A DNA stretch of 54,793 nt from Flavobacteriaceae bacterium (GTDB taxonomy: Bacteria; Bacteroidota; Bacteroidia; Flavobacteriales; Flavobacteriaceae): the NCBI GenBank assembly GCA_027073495.1, contig JALSVQ010000089.1, positions 65,346 to 120,138 of the forward strand, in the 5' to 3' direction. A model generated the notes under the pieces. It searched no databases, had not been told where the DNA came from, and worked only from the letters and a program-made list of their open reading frames with translations. A program made the position numbers and the translations under genes. This document shows positions 19,329-27,230 of this stretch, one piece after another (the first letter of the stretch is position 1; the number at the start of each line of letters is the position of its first letter).

Positions 19329-19978
19329 TGCAAGAATATGTTGCCGCCATACCAATAGGCGTTTTTTTGAGCTTTATGATAGGTCCAGTGTTTTTTGTCT
19401 TGCTGGAAACAGCTGCTACAAAGAGTATTAAAGAAGCACTACTTTTTGATATTGGAGTGCTATTGGGTGATACTGCCTTTATACTCATTGCCTATTTTTC
19501 TTCTTACAAATTATTGATGCAACTCAAAGACAATCCAAAATTGTATTTTTTTGGAGGAGCTATTATGTTTGTTTATGGTGTTTTTTCTTTAGTTCAAACC
19601 AAAAAAGAAGGTATTAAAAGCATTAATAATATAACATTAGAACCAAAATCACAAAACTACAAACTCGTTTTAAAAGGTTTTTTATTAAATTTTATGAATA
19701 TTGGCGTACTTGGTTTTTGGCTAGGAATTCTTATTAATATTGGTCCAAAACTCAATATGGATGGAGCTAAAATAGCACTATTCTTTTTCATTACAATAAG
19801 TAGTTATTTTATCACCGATATTGGGAAAGTAACCTTGGCAAAACAATTAAAAAAAAAGCTCACACCATTGCGTATTTTTAAAATTAAGAAAATAGTAGCT
19901 TGGATTATTATTATTTTTGGATTGTTTCTAATTATTAAAATATATTTACCTTTAGATAAAATAAAGATACATTTCTAA
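19328..19978 (+). CDS. LysE/RhtB family transporter
   Basis: A 216-residue inner-membrane protein with about six hydrophobic segments, of the LysE/RhtB amino-acid exporter type. The first helix carries the family pattern around IPIGVFLSFMIGPVFFVLLE at residues 9-28, and residues 110-135 include NFMNIGVLGFWLGILINIGP, matching the conserved N-P/N-I region. Substrate cannot be predicted. It starts on the last base of the dnaE stop codon (TAATG), so it is probably translationally coupled to dnaE; this tight pairing does not obviously reflect shared function. Confidence 0.88.
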   Translation: MQEYVAAIPIGVFLSFMIGPVFFVLLETAATKSIKEALLFDIGVLLGDTAFILIAYFSSYKLLMQLKDNPKLYFFGGAIMFVYGVFSLVQTKKEGIKSINNITLEPKSQNYKLVLKGFLLNFMNIGVLGFWLGILINIGPKLNMDGAKIALFFFITISSYFITDIGKVTLAKQLKKKLTPLRIFKIKKIVAWIIIIFGLFLIIKIYLPLDKIKIHF

Positions 19979-20047
19979 TGTTTTATTAATAGTGATTAGT
20001 TTTTATACTAAAAAAAGAATAATTATTACAAAGATAATCAGTTCGTT

Positions 20048-20293
20048 ATGACAAAAAAACATGTTTTTTCGCTTTCAACAAAGTGGTCTTTTCGCTTTTT
20101 TCAAGCATTATTTCTTATTATTATAATTATTTCTTGTAATCATACTGAAGAAGCATCTGCTAATAACAAAGCCCTTTGGATTGAAGATGCCTTTCAAAGT
20201 ATAACTAACGGAACAGTATATCCAAAGATTAAAGCCATAGCTTGGTGGCACGAAAATTTTGACAATTCGTATCTTCGAGTCGCTTCGCTATAA
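20048..20293 (+). pseudogene. Remnant of a lipoprotein glycosidase (GH26-like tail)
   Basis: An 81-residue frame with a lipoprotein-like signal (hydrophobic run then ISCNH) joined directly to a C-terminal segment YPKIKAIAWWHENFDN, which resembles the final strand and helix of family 26 glycoside hydrolases. The catalytic body, normally some 250 residues, is missing, suggesting an internal deletion. The frame ends in CGCTTCGCTATAA, and a plausible continuation (PNKYHRKWNDFSR) follows in the next frame at 20292-20350, hinting at a further frameshift. The family assignment rests on one short motif and is tentative; it could instead be a genuine small lipoprotein. Confidence 0.4.
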
Positions 20294-20400
20294 TACCACT
20301 ACTCCTAATAAATATCACAGAAAATGGAATGATTTTAGTCGGAAACAATAACTTATTTTAATAAAAGTGTGATATTTATCAATTTTTTTGAGTTAAAACA

Positions 20401-20430
20401 TTGTGTTTTAAGTTTTTTATAATAGATTTG
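20401..20430 (+). promoter_or_regulatory. Promoter of the repeat lipoprotein gene (TTG, 19 bp, TAGATTTG)
   Basis: TTG at 20401-20403 and TAGATTTG at 20423-20430 are separated by 19 bp, matching the Bacteroidota -33/-7 arrangement. The start codon lies 44 bp further on. Confidence 0.55.
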
Positions 20431-20474
20431 CGTTTCAAACGTATTTATTAATCTAACATTAAAAACTTAAAGAG

Positions 20475-20828
20475 ATGAAAGTATTAAAAGGACTATTGAG
20501 TTTAGCACTAGTATTAGCGCTAACTACAAGTTGTGAAGAAGCAAAAAAAGCTGGTGATGATGCTGCTGATGCTACAAAAGAAGCTGCTGCTAAAGCAGGA
20601 GACGCTGCTGCTGATGCTGCTACTAAAGCAGGTGATGCTGCTGCTGATGCTGCTACAAAAGTAGGTGACGCTGCTACTGATGCTGCTGGAAAAGCTGTTG
20701 ATGGAGCAAAAGAAGCTGCTGGAAAAGCTGTTGATGGAGCAAAAGAAGCTGCTGGAAAAGCTGTTGATGGAGCAAAAGAAGCTACTGGAAAAGCTGTTGA
20801 TGGAGCAAAAGAAGCTGTAACAAAATAG
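20475..20828 (+). CDS. Alanine-rich 11-residue-repeat lipoprotein (LEA-like)
   Basis: A 117-residue protein with a lipoprotein signal (LALTTSC, Cys20). The mature part is almost entirely 11-residue repeats: three of type KAGDAAADAAT and four of type KAVDGAKEAAG, with Lys, Asp and Glu at fixed places. An 11-mer periodicity with alanine and alternating charge is typical of group 3 late-embryogenesis-abundant and apolipoprotein-like amphipathic helices. Such proteins are often disordered when free and may protect membranes under desiccation, freezing or osmotic stress, but no test of this is possible here. It has a clear promoter and a terminator at 20849, so it is a single-gene unit. Confidence 0.85.
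   Translation: MKVLKGLLSLALVLALTTSCEEAKKAGDDAADATKEAAAKAGDAAADAATKAGDAAADAATKVGDAATDAAGKAVDGAKEAAGKAVDGAKEAAGKAVDGAKEATGKAVDGAKEAVTK
20592..20822 (+). repeat. Seven tandem 33-bp coding repeats
   Basis: Units start at 20592, 20625, 20658, 20691, 20724, 20757 and 20790. The last four are nearly identical (AAAGCTGTTGATGGAGC core), showing recent copy-number growth. Since 33 is a multiple of 3, gain or loss of units keeps the frame. Confidence 0.9.
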
Positions 20829-20848
20829 TTTCAAACACAAGAAAATTT

Positions 20849-20881
20849 AAAAGAGATACCAAATTTGGTGTCTCTTTTTTT
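20849..20881 (+). terminator. Intrinsic terminator after the repeat lipoprotein
   Basis: AAAAGAGATACCAAA pairs with TTTGGTGTCTCTTTT (one G-T pair) with essentially no loop, followed by T residues. Confidence 0.8.
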
Positions 20882-20936
20882 ATATCATGAAATTTCATTA
20901 TTTTATATAGAATTAAGTTTAAATAAAATGTGTATT

Positions 20937-21203
20937 ATGAAACGAAAAATAGCATTATTACGGGGTATAAACGCTGGTGTAAAGCGAAAAGTTATAATGG
21001 CTGACCTAAAAACATTATGTCAAAAATTAGGTTGGCACAATGTACAAACTTACATACAAAGTGGAAATATTATTTTTGAATCAAATGCAAATAATACTGG
21101 TTTTGATGTGCCTGTTATTGTTATAAACGCTGAAAAACTACAAGCTGAAATGCTGAAAAATCCTTTTTACGCTGATAAAGCTAACAGAAAAGGCTCTATC
21201 TGA
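20937..21203 (+). pseudogene. Truncated duplicate of the DUF1697 gene
   Basis: The sequence from 20937 to about 21194 is nearly identical to the first part of the intact DUF1697 gene at 23835; by eye I count about seven mismatches over roughly 258 aligned bases. It lacks an in-frame 42-bp segment (14 codons, equal to 23997-24038 of the intact copy) and has lost a single T near 21186, which shifts the frame, giving an 88-residue product ending NRKGSI. Homology to the intact copy stops at about 21194. The second half of the domain is absent, so it is almost surely non-functional. Confidence 0.9.
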
Positions 21204-21299
21204 AATAAAAAAACACTGTTTAATAGTTTATTATTTAAAACAACTGTAAATTTGTAATACTTTCTTCTTTAGATTAATTATTAAAAACACATAATTATT

Positions 21300-23756
21300 A
21301 TGAAAACAATTCTAACTATTATTGTACTAAGTATTAGTATAACAATAACAGCACAATCTGTAGATTTATTTATTTTGGCAGGACAATCTAATGCACTAGG
21401 GAGACAAGGTGATGCAGCTCAATATCCTGCTGACCCAAACAATTTAGATAGCCAAATACTATTTAATTGGACTGTTCCTAACGGTAGTAATTCTAGTGGT
21501 TGGACAACAATGGGACCACAAGATTTAGGACATTATTTTCCTGCAGGACACTTTGGGCCAGAAGTAACTTTTAGTAGAAAATTAAAACAAGCTGGTTATA
21601 ATCCTGCTGTTTTTAAATATACACAAGGAGCTACAAGTATTTTTGAACACTGGTTAAACCCTGGTCAAGGCGGTTTATATGATAATATGGTAACTGCATT
21701 AAATGCTGCTATTACTGATTTAGAAAACCAAGGCTACACAGTAAATATAAGAGGTTTTTTATGGATACAAGGAGAATCAGACTCTAACAGTGACGCCGCT
21801 GCCACTGCCTATTCTAATAACTTACCAACACTACTAAACGATTTTAGAAATGCATTAAACCTTCCTGAATTACCTATAATTCTTGGTGTAGATGAACAAT
21901 TTTTTAATTTGGTAGGGCACGAACGTCATCAAATATTAAACACTCACGAAGATATTGCTTCGAATGATGATACAATTAAATTTACTTCAATGTATGGTTA
22001 TCCTAAAGCTGATGTGACTCACTTAACTCCAGCAGGAGTAATCACTCACGGAGAAGATTTGTTTGATGCTTTTCAATTATTACTTTCTGAACTACAACCT
22101 ACAGCTAATTGCACGCTTTCATCAACAGGAAATCATACTTCTTTTGAAAAATCTGCTTGGGGACAATCATTTAAGACTGATTGTTCAGGAATGCTATCAA
22201 GCATTACTTTTGATGCTATTTCTCAATTACCTTCTTCAGCCACATTTACACTTTACCATGGCGCTGATTGTAGTGGTACAGTATTAGCAACAAAATCATT
22301 AAATACTATAGAAATAGGAAATAACACTATTGATTTAGCTAGTGAATCATTATATATAGATAAAGAGCATTCTTACTATTTTGATATTGTTTCAGATAAT
22401 GGAGCTACATGGCGAATCAATTTCAATAACCATAATACTGATACAGACACCATTTTCGGTGTTCTACGCTGTACAGCTGATAATGATGCTGCAGCAACCT
22501 GCGGAAGAACATTTTTAGATTACGATATGGGCTTTTCTGTTATATTAAATGAAAGAACAGCATGTAATATTTATTCCTCTGGAAGTAGTGTTTCTTTTGA
22601 AAAGACATCTTGGGGACAAACATTTTCACCGACTTGTTCAGATATTATTTCTTCAGTTACTTTTAGTGCTGCAAGTGATTTAAATACAGCTTCAACATTT
22701 ACACTTTACGAAGGAACTGATTGTAATGCTACGGTTTTATATACCAAGTCAATTAATACAATAGTTACAGGTAATAATACGGTTACTATTGATACTCCAA
22801 TCTCTCTGAATGCAAACAACACATATTATTTTCAAATCGTATCAGATGACAATACTACTTGGCGTATAGCTTATAGTAATACAAATATCATTACAGGTAT
22901 GTTGGTGTGTACTTCAGATGATAGCACAAGTAATTGTGGAAGAACTTTCCCTAGTTATGATATGAATTGTTCTATAAATATAGGCGAAAGTGCGTGTACT
23001 AATATTACTAACTTATATTCTTTTGATTATGATGGTAGAACCTATCATATTATTAAAGATGTAAAAAACTGGGTAGATGCAGCAGCATGTGCTGTAGAAA
23101 GAGGAGGTCAATTGGCACGCATAAATGATGTAGCAGAGCAAACAGCTATTTGGAGTGAATTAGCTAATGCTAATATCGATTTAACAAGTACTGTTGCTAT
23201 TAATGGTGGAGGTGCATCATACATTTGGATAGGAGGAAATGATTTAGCTGCCGAAAGCACTTGGATTTGGGATGGAAATAATGATGGTACAGGAGATCAA
23301 TTTTGGAGTGGAGATACCAATGGTAATGCCGTGGGTGGTTTGTACTCAAATTGGGGTAATGAACCTGATAATGCAGGAAACCAAGATTGTCTTGGTATAG
23401 CACTAACACAATGGCCTTTAAACTCTGGTTCTTTAGGTTCTGCTGGACAATGGAATGACCTTAAAGCAGAAAATTTATTATGTTATATTATAGAGTATCC
23501 TACTATACTTAATATAGCTGAAACGGAAGAAGAAAATATAATAATTTATCCAAATCCTGTAAAAAACACATTAAATATTAATACCGAACATAAGGTAGTT
23601 GAAATTAATTTAGTTAATATTCAAGGGCAAGTCATCAAAAATATAAAAGCTAATAATATCACAACTATAGATGTTTCTGATATTACAGAAGGAATCTATA
23701 TATTGCAGCTTAATTTTGAAAACAATCATACAATAACCAAAAAAATTATTAAATAA
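21300..23756 (+). CDS. Secreted SGNH carbohydrate esterase with C-type lectin and T9SS domains
   Basis: An 818-residue protein. A signal peptide (1-19) is followed by an SGNH/sialate-O-acetylesterase-like domain: GQSN at 28-31 with nucleophile Ser30, GESD at 158-161, and DVTH at 238-241 giving the Asp-His pair. Two beta-sandwich-like repeats begin with Cys at about 271 and 422; both share FEK-x-x-WGQ-F, FTLY-x-G-x-DC and TWRI phrases. Residues about 565-735 form a C-type lectin-like domain (WIGGND, NWGNEPDNAGNQDC, QWNDL). The end, from IIYPNPVKNTLN, is a type IX sorting domain. It probably binds and deacylates a glycan outside the cell. It has its own terminator at 23780 and lies between the two DUF1697 copies. 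Confidence 0.9.
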   Translation: MKTILTIIVLSISITITAQSVDLFILAGQSNALGRQGDAAQYPADPNNLDSQILFNWTVPNGSNSSGWTTMGPQDLGHYFPAGHFGPEVTFSRKLKQAGYNPAVFKYTQGATSIFEHWLNPGQGGLYDNMVTALNAAITDLENQGYTVNIRGFLWIQGESDSNSDAAATAYSNNLPTLLNDFRNALNLPELPIILGVDEQFFNLVGHERHQILNTHEDIASNDDTIKFTSMYGYPKADVTHLTPAGVITHGEDLFDAFQLLLSELQPTANCTLSSTGNHTSFEKSAWGQSFKTDCSGMLSSITFDAISQLPSSATFTLYHGADCSGTVLATKSLNTIEIGNNTIDLASESLYIDKEHSYYFDIVSDNGATWRINFNNHNTDTDTIFGVLRCTADNDAAATCGRTFLDYDMGFSVILNERTACNIYSSGSSVSFEKTSWGQTFSPTCSDIISSVTFSAASDLNTASTFTLYEGTDCNATVLYTKSINTIVTGNNTVTIDTPISLNANNTYYFQIVSDDNTTWRIAYSNTNIITGMLVCTSDDSTSNCGRTFPSYDMNCSINIGESACTNITNLYSFDYDGRTYHIIKDVKNWVDAAACAVERGGQLARINDVAEQTAIWSELANANIDLTSTVAINGGGASYIWIGGNDLAAESTWIWDGNNDGTGDQFWSGDTNGNAVGGLYSNWGNEPDNAGNQDCLGIALTQWPLNSGSLGSAGQWNDLKAENLLCYIIEYPTILNIAETEEENIIIYPNPVKNTLNINTEHKVVEINLVNIQGQVIKNIKANNITTIDVSDITEGIYILQLNFENNHTITKKIIK

Positions 23757-23779
23757 TCAGTTAGTTTATTTGAATTTTT

Positions 23780-23821
23780 AAAGGCTTATTGAACTGAATA
23801 ATCAGTTCAATAAGCCTTTTT
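23780..23821 (+). terminator. Intrinsic terminator after the esterase-lectin gene
   Basis: An 18-bp perfect stem (23780-23797 with 23802-23819), loop ATAA, followed by T. The intact DUF1697 ATG lies only 13 bp beyond it. Confidence 0.85.
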
Positions 23822-23834
23822 AAAATGTAGTATT

Positions 23835-24386
23835 ATGAAACGAAAAATAGCATTATTACGTGGTATAAACGTTGGTGGAAAGCGAAAAATTATAATGGCT
23901 GACCTAAAAACATTATGTCAAAAATTAGATTGGCACAATGTACAAACTTACATACAAAGCGGAAATATTATTTTTGAATCAAATGCAAATAATACTACAT
24001 TAGAAAAGGTCTTAGAAAATACCATTAAAGAACAGTATGGTTTTGATGTGCCTGTTATTGTTATAAACGCTGAAAAACTACAAGCTGAAATGCTTAAAAA
24101 TCCTTTTTACGCTGATAAAGCTAACAGTAAAAGGCTATACATAACTTTCTTAAAAGATAAACCAACAGCAAAGAAGCTTGAGAAAATAGCCAAGTACAAT
24201 TACGAACCAGATAAGTTTGAATTAATTAATAAATCTATTTTTATCTATTGTGAAGGAAAATATCATTTATCAAAACTAAACACTACTTTTTTTGAGAAAA
24301 AACTCGGTGTTATTGCTACAACAAGAAACTGGAAAACAGTTTTAAAATTAGTAATGTTAAGTAAATTGAATTATAATGAATGTTAA
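23835..24386 (+). CDS. DUF1697 family protein, intact copy
   Basis: A 183-residue protein of the DUF1697 family, whose biochemical role is not established. The family signature LRGINVGGK is at residues 8-16 and YIQSGNIIFES at about 40-50. The C-terminal half (KPTAKKLEKI, FIYCEGKYHLSK, TTRNWKTVLKL) is complete. The start follows a terminator hairpin by only 13 bp, so no obvious promoter remains directly upstream; the homologous start in the broken copy at 20937 retains different upstream DNA. It overlaps the following methyltransferase gene by 11 bp, indicating one transcript. Confidence 0.88.
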   Translation: MKRKIALLRGINVGGKRKIIMADLKTLCQKLDWHNVQTYIQSGNIIFESNANNTTLEKVLENTIKEQYGFDVPVIVINAEKLQAEMLKNPFYADKANSKRLYITFLKDKPTAKKLEKIAKYNYEPDKFELINKSIFIYCEGKYHLSKLNTTFFEKKLGVIATTRNWKTVLKLVMLSKLNYNEC

Positions 24387-24978
24387 AACATTAAAAGAAA
24401 CGTTAGGAACTATAGATATTTATCTACTTGACCAAGTACTTAAAGATCAAATACTTTCTGACTATAAAATATTAGATGCTGGTTGTGGTTCAGGGCGAAA
24501 TATGCATTTTTTTATTAAAAATAACTATCAAATCTCTGGAATAGATAATGATGTCAAGAAAATTCAAAAACTTCAGAGAACTTATGGCGAAAATCTTTTT
24601 CAAGTTGCTAACCTAGAAGCAATTCCTTTTAAAGAACACACATTTGATTATATTATATGTAATGCTGTATTACATTTTAGCAAAAATGAAGCACAGTTTT
24701 TTGGAATGCTATCCGAACTTTTTCGTGTTATAAAACCACAAGGCACTTTGTTTATAAGAATGACCGCTATTTTTGGTGTTGAAAAATATGTAAAAGAAAT
24801 TGCAAATGGCGTTTATAAACTAGGAGATGGTACTGACCGTTTTTTATTGACACAAAAACTATTAGACCGTTTAGAAACCAGCTATAATATTGAGTTTATA
24901 GCGCCCATTAAAACAGTGAATGTAGCTAATAAACGTGCTATGACAACATTAATCATAAAAAAAACCGTTACAATGTAA
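24376..24978 (+). CDS. Class I SAM-dependent methyltransferase
   Basis: A 200-residue Rossmann-fold methyltransferase (Methyltransf_11 type). Motif I is ILDAGCGSGRN at 32-42, the acidic end of strand 2 is GIDND, and the motif IV region is FDYIICNAVLHF. The substrate is unknown. It overlaps the DUF1697 gene by 11 bp, so the pair is coupled. The last codons (ACC GTT ACA ATG TAA) form the left arm and top of a terminator hairpin, so the coding end doubles as the stem. Confidence 0.88.
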   Translation: MNVKTLKETLGTIDIYLLDQVLKDQILSDYKILDAGCGSGRNMHFFIKNNYQISGIDNDVKKIQKLQRTYGENLFQVANLEAIPFKEHTFDYIICNAVLHFSKNEAQFFGMLSELFRVIKPQGTLFIRMTAIFGVEKYVKEIANGVYKLGDGTDRFLLTQKLLDRLETSYNIEFIAPIKTVNVANKRAMTTLIIKKTVTM

Positions 24979-24987
24979 CGGTTTTTT
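24959..24987. terminator. Bidirectional terminator between methyltransferase and csp
   Basis: AAAAAACCGTTACA pairs with TGTAACGGTTTTTT. T tracts occur on both strands, so it can end the methyltransferase transcript and the minus-strand cold-shock transcript, which finishes at 25010. Confidence 0.8.
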
Positions 24988-25009
24988 AAAATCTTAAAAA
25001 ATATATCGC

Positions 25010-25201
25010 TTAGATTACTTTTACATCTACAGCGTTCATTCCTTTTCTTCCTTCTTTCAAATCAAATTCTACTGCATCTCCTTCACGAACTTCGTCGATT
25101 AAACCTGATACGTGTACGAAATACTCTTTGTTTGTGTCGTCTTCAACGATAAATCCAAATCCTTTAGATTCGTTGAAAAATTTTACTGTTCCTTTACTCA
25201 T
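25010..25201 (-). CDS. Cold-shock domain protein
   Basis: A 63-residue single-domain nucleic-acid-binding protein of the CspA family. RNP1 is KGFGFI at 13-18 and RNP2 is YFVHVS at about 27-32. Such proteins melt RNA secondary structure in cold or growth transitions. It has an own -7 box at 25227 and a shared terminator at 24959, so it is a single-gene unit. A 5' leader of about 20 nt is short compared with cold-induced cspA mRNAs, so classic leader-based cold control is not obvious. Confidence 0.95.
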   Translation of the reverse strand: MSKGTVKFFNESKGFGFIVEDDTNKEYFVHVSGLIDEVREGDAVEFDLKEGRKGMNAVDVKVI

Positions 25202-25226
25202 TGTAATATTATATTAATTTATTTTG

Positions 25227-25234
25227 CAAATCTA
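25227..25234 (-). promoter_or_regulatory. -7 box TAGATTTG of the cold-shock gene
   Basis: The minus strand reads TAGATTTG about 25 bp before the csp ATG, matching TAnnTTTG. Confidence 0.5.
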
Positions 25235-25321
25235 AAGCTTTATTTGGGATAAAATAATTAATACGCGTATATTTTTAATAATTAATTATTTAAATATCCT
25301 AAAAACGACTAAAATAGCACC

Positions 25322-25813
25322 TTATTCAAACAAATTTCCTTTGTTTTGAGCTTGTTGTAGTTCATAACCTTCGTCTATTAAGAGCTTATTACTATTAGCA
25401 GCAGCAACGGCCAGTTGATCACAGCGTTCATTCTGCGGATGATTATTATGTCCTTTTACCCATTGAAAAGAAACTTGATGTTTTGGGTAAATTTTTAAAA
25501 ACCGTTTCCATAAATCAGCATTTTTTTTGCCTTTAAAATCTTTTTTTACCCAATTAAACACCCATTTTTTACTTACAGCATCTACTACATACTTTGAATC
25601 TGTAGTCACTAATACTGTACAGGCTCGTTTTAACTGTTCAAGCGCAACAATAACCGCAAGGAGTTCCATTCTGTTATTTGTAGTAAGCTTATAGCCTTGT
25701 GAAAACACTTTGGTGTAGTTTGTTTTTGGATATTCCATCACAATACCATAACCTCCTTTACCGGGGTTTCCTAAGCAGGAACCATCGGTATAAATATAAA
25801 TTTCGTATTCCAA
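25322..25813 (-). CDS. rnhA: Ribonuclease HI
   Basis: A 163-residue enzyme that cuts the RNA strand of RNA-DNA hybrids. The catalytic acidic residues are visible: Asp10 in YTDGSCLGNPG, Glu50 in NRMELLA, Asp72 in TTDSKYV, and the last Asp in NERCDQLA near 135. The conserved His is in KGHNNHPQNE. The basic handle region WVFNWVKKDFKGKKNADLW is present. The start lies 4 bp after the pgk stop, so it is probably cotranscribed with pgk. Confidence 0.95.
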   Translation of the reverse strand: MEYEIYIYTDGSCLGNPGKGGYGIVMEYPKTNYTKVFSQGYKLTTNNRMELLAVIVALEQLKRACTVLVTTDSKYVVDAVSKKWVFNWVKKDFKGKKNADLWKRFLKIYPKHQVSFQWVKGHNNHPQNERCDQLAVAAANSNKLLIDEGYELQQAQNKGNLFE

Positions 25814-25817
25814 ATTA

Positions 25818-27008
25818 TTAATTTTCTAATGCTGCAATAGCAGGCAACGTTTTTCCTTCAAGCATTTCTAGTAATGCACCGCCACCGGTTGATATATAAC
25901 TCACCGCATTTGCCAAACCAAAAAGCTCAACTGCAGCAACAGAATCACCGCCTCCAACCAACGAAAAAGCACCATTTTCAGTAGCATCAGCTATGGCATT
26001 TGCCAATTCTCTTGTACCGTTTCTAAAATGAGTCATTTCAAAAACACCCATTGGACCATTCCAAAGTATGGTTTGATTGGCAAGTGCCACATAAGCAAAA
26101 CCAACTTGTGTTTTTGGACCGATATCTAAGCCCATCCAACCATCTGGTATAGCGCCTATAGGTACTATTTGTCTTTCGGCATCATTATCAAAATGTGTTG
26201 CCACAACGGTATCTACAGGTAGATGAATGCGTGTGTTGTTAGCTTTTGCTTCTTCCAAAATAGCTAAAGCCAAATCCATTTGATCATCTTCACAAAGCGA
26301 GTCGCCTATTTTTCCTCCTTGTGCTTTTACAAAGGTATATGCCATACCACCACCAATAATGATATTATCAACTTTTTGGATAAGATTGCGTATTACACCT
26401 ATTTTTGAAGATATTTTTGCACCACCGATAACGGCAAGGATGGGTTTTTGACCTTGCTCAAGGACTTGTCCAATAGCTTTTATTTCGTTTGCTAATAAAT
26501 AACCTGCTGCTTTTTGTTGTTCAAAAAACGGTGCTACAATTGTAGTTGATGCATGCGCGCGATGTGCTGTTCCAAAGGCATCATTGACATAACAATCGCC
26601 TAGATTGGCTAATTGTTTAGCAAAAGAAACATCACCAGCTTTTTCTGCTTTGTGAAAGCGTAAATTTTCTAACAAAAGCACTTCTCCTGCTTGGAGTTGA
26701 GCTGCTTTTTCTTCGGCTTCTTTGCCAATACAGTCAGCAGCAAACAAAGGTGTAATACCGAGCGTTTCAGTAAGTACTGGGATAATTTGTGCCAACGAAA
26801 ACTGCTTATCTACTCCTTTTGGGCGCCCAAGATGTGACATCAAAATCACCGCACCACCATCGTTTATTATTTTTTCAACTGTTGCTTTAGCACGCACAAT
26901 ACGTGTGTTGTCTGTTACCTTTCCTGCAGTGTCTAATGGTACATTAAAATCTACACGAACAAGGACTTTTTTATCTTTATAATTAAAATCGTCTACCGTT
27001 TTTATCAT
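25818..27008 (-). CDS. pgk: Phosphoglycerate kinase
   Basis: A 396-residue glycolytic enzyme that transfers phosphate between 1,3-bisphosphoglycerate and ADP. Conserved segments: RVDFNVPLD at 18-26, SHLGRPKG, LLLENLRFHKAEK, GGAKISSKIGVI, WNGPMGVFE and the nucleotide-site GGGDSVAAVE. It is full length for a bacterial monomeric PGK. It heads a unit with rnhA downstream and is divergent from ccsBA. No perfect TAnnTTTG box was found upstream. Confidence 0.98.
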   Translation of the reverse strand: MIKTVDDFNYKDKKVLVRVDFNVPLDTAGKVTDNTRIVRAKATVEKIINDGGAVILMSHLGRPKGVDKQFSLAQIIPVLTETLGITPLFAADCIGKEAEEKAAQLQAGEVLLLENLRFHKAEKAGDVSFAKQLANLGDCYVNDAFGTAHRAHASTTIVAPFFEQQKAAGYLLANEIKAIGQVLEQGQKPILAVIGGAKISSKIGVIRNLIQKVDNIIIGGGMAYTFVKAQGGKIGDSLCEDDQMDLALAILEEAKANNTRIHLPVDTVVATHFDNDAERQIVPIGAIPDGWMGLDIGPKTQVGFAYVALANQTILWNGPMGVFEMTHFRNGTRELANAIADATENGAFSLVGGGDSVAAVELFGLANAVSYISTGGGALLEMLEGKTLPAIAALEN

Positions 27009-27091
27009 TTCTTTATTTTTAAGGTAAAATTACATTTATTTTGTGTGTTATCCTAAAGCATACTATTTAAAACTGTTGTTTTTTCTTTTTT

Positions 27092-27115
27092 CTTTCAGTG
27101 AAGCGGTCTAGGATT
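27092..27115 (-). repeat. Short dispersed intergenic hairpin repeat, copy 3
   Basis: The minus strand reads ATCCTAGACCGCTTCACTGA, matching the core at 12064-12096. It lies in the 222-bp pgk-ccsBA divergent gap. A nearby TTATCCTAAAGCATAC at 27050 has a partner TTATCCTAAAGTACGC at 30636. Confidence 0.45.
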
Positions 27116-27209
27116 TTTTCTTAATGAAATAATCAATAAAACACCTTTTAACCCTTTAATACACTTGTTATTTAACGTTTATTTCTATTTTTTTAGACAA
27201 AAAAAACAG

Positions 27210-27217
27210 TATTTTTG
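27210..27217 (+). promoter_or_regulatory. -7 box TATTTTTG of ccsBA
   Basis: TATTTTTG matches TAnnTTTG and lies 13 bp before the ATG at 27231. It supports that start over the in-frame codon at 27165. Confidence 0.5.
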
Positions 27218-27230
27218 TACATCTTTAAAT

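Noticed and set aside
20520-20840. 106-residue Ser/Cys-rich minus-strand frame
   Set aside because: It is the complement of the 33-bp repeats of the real lipoprotein gene, with no promoter or signal.
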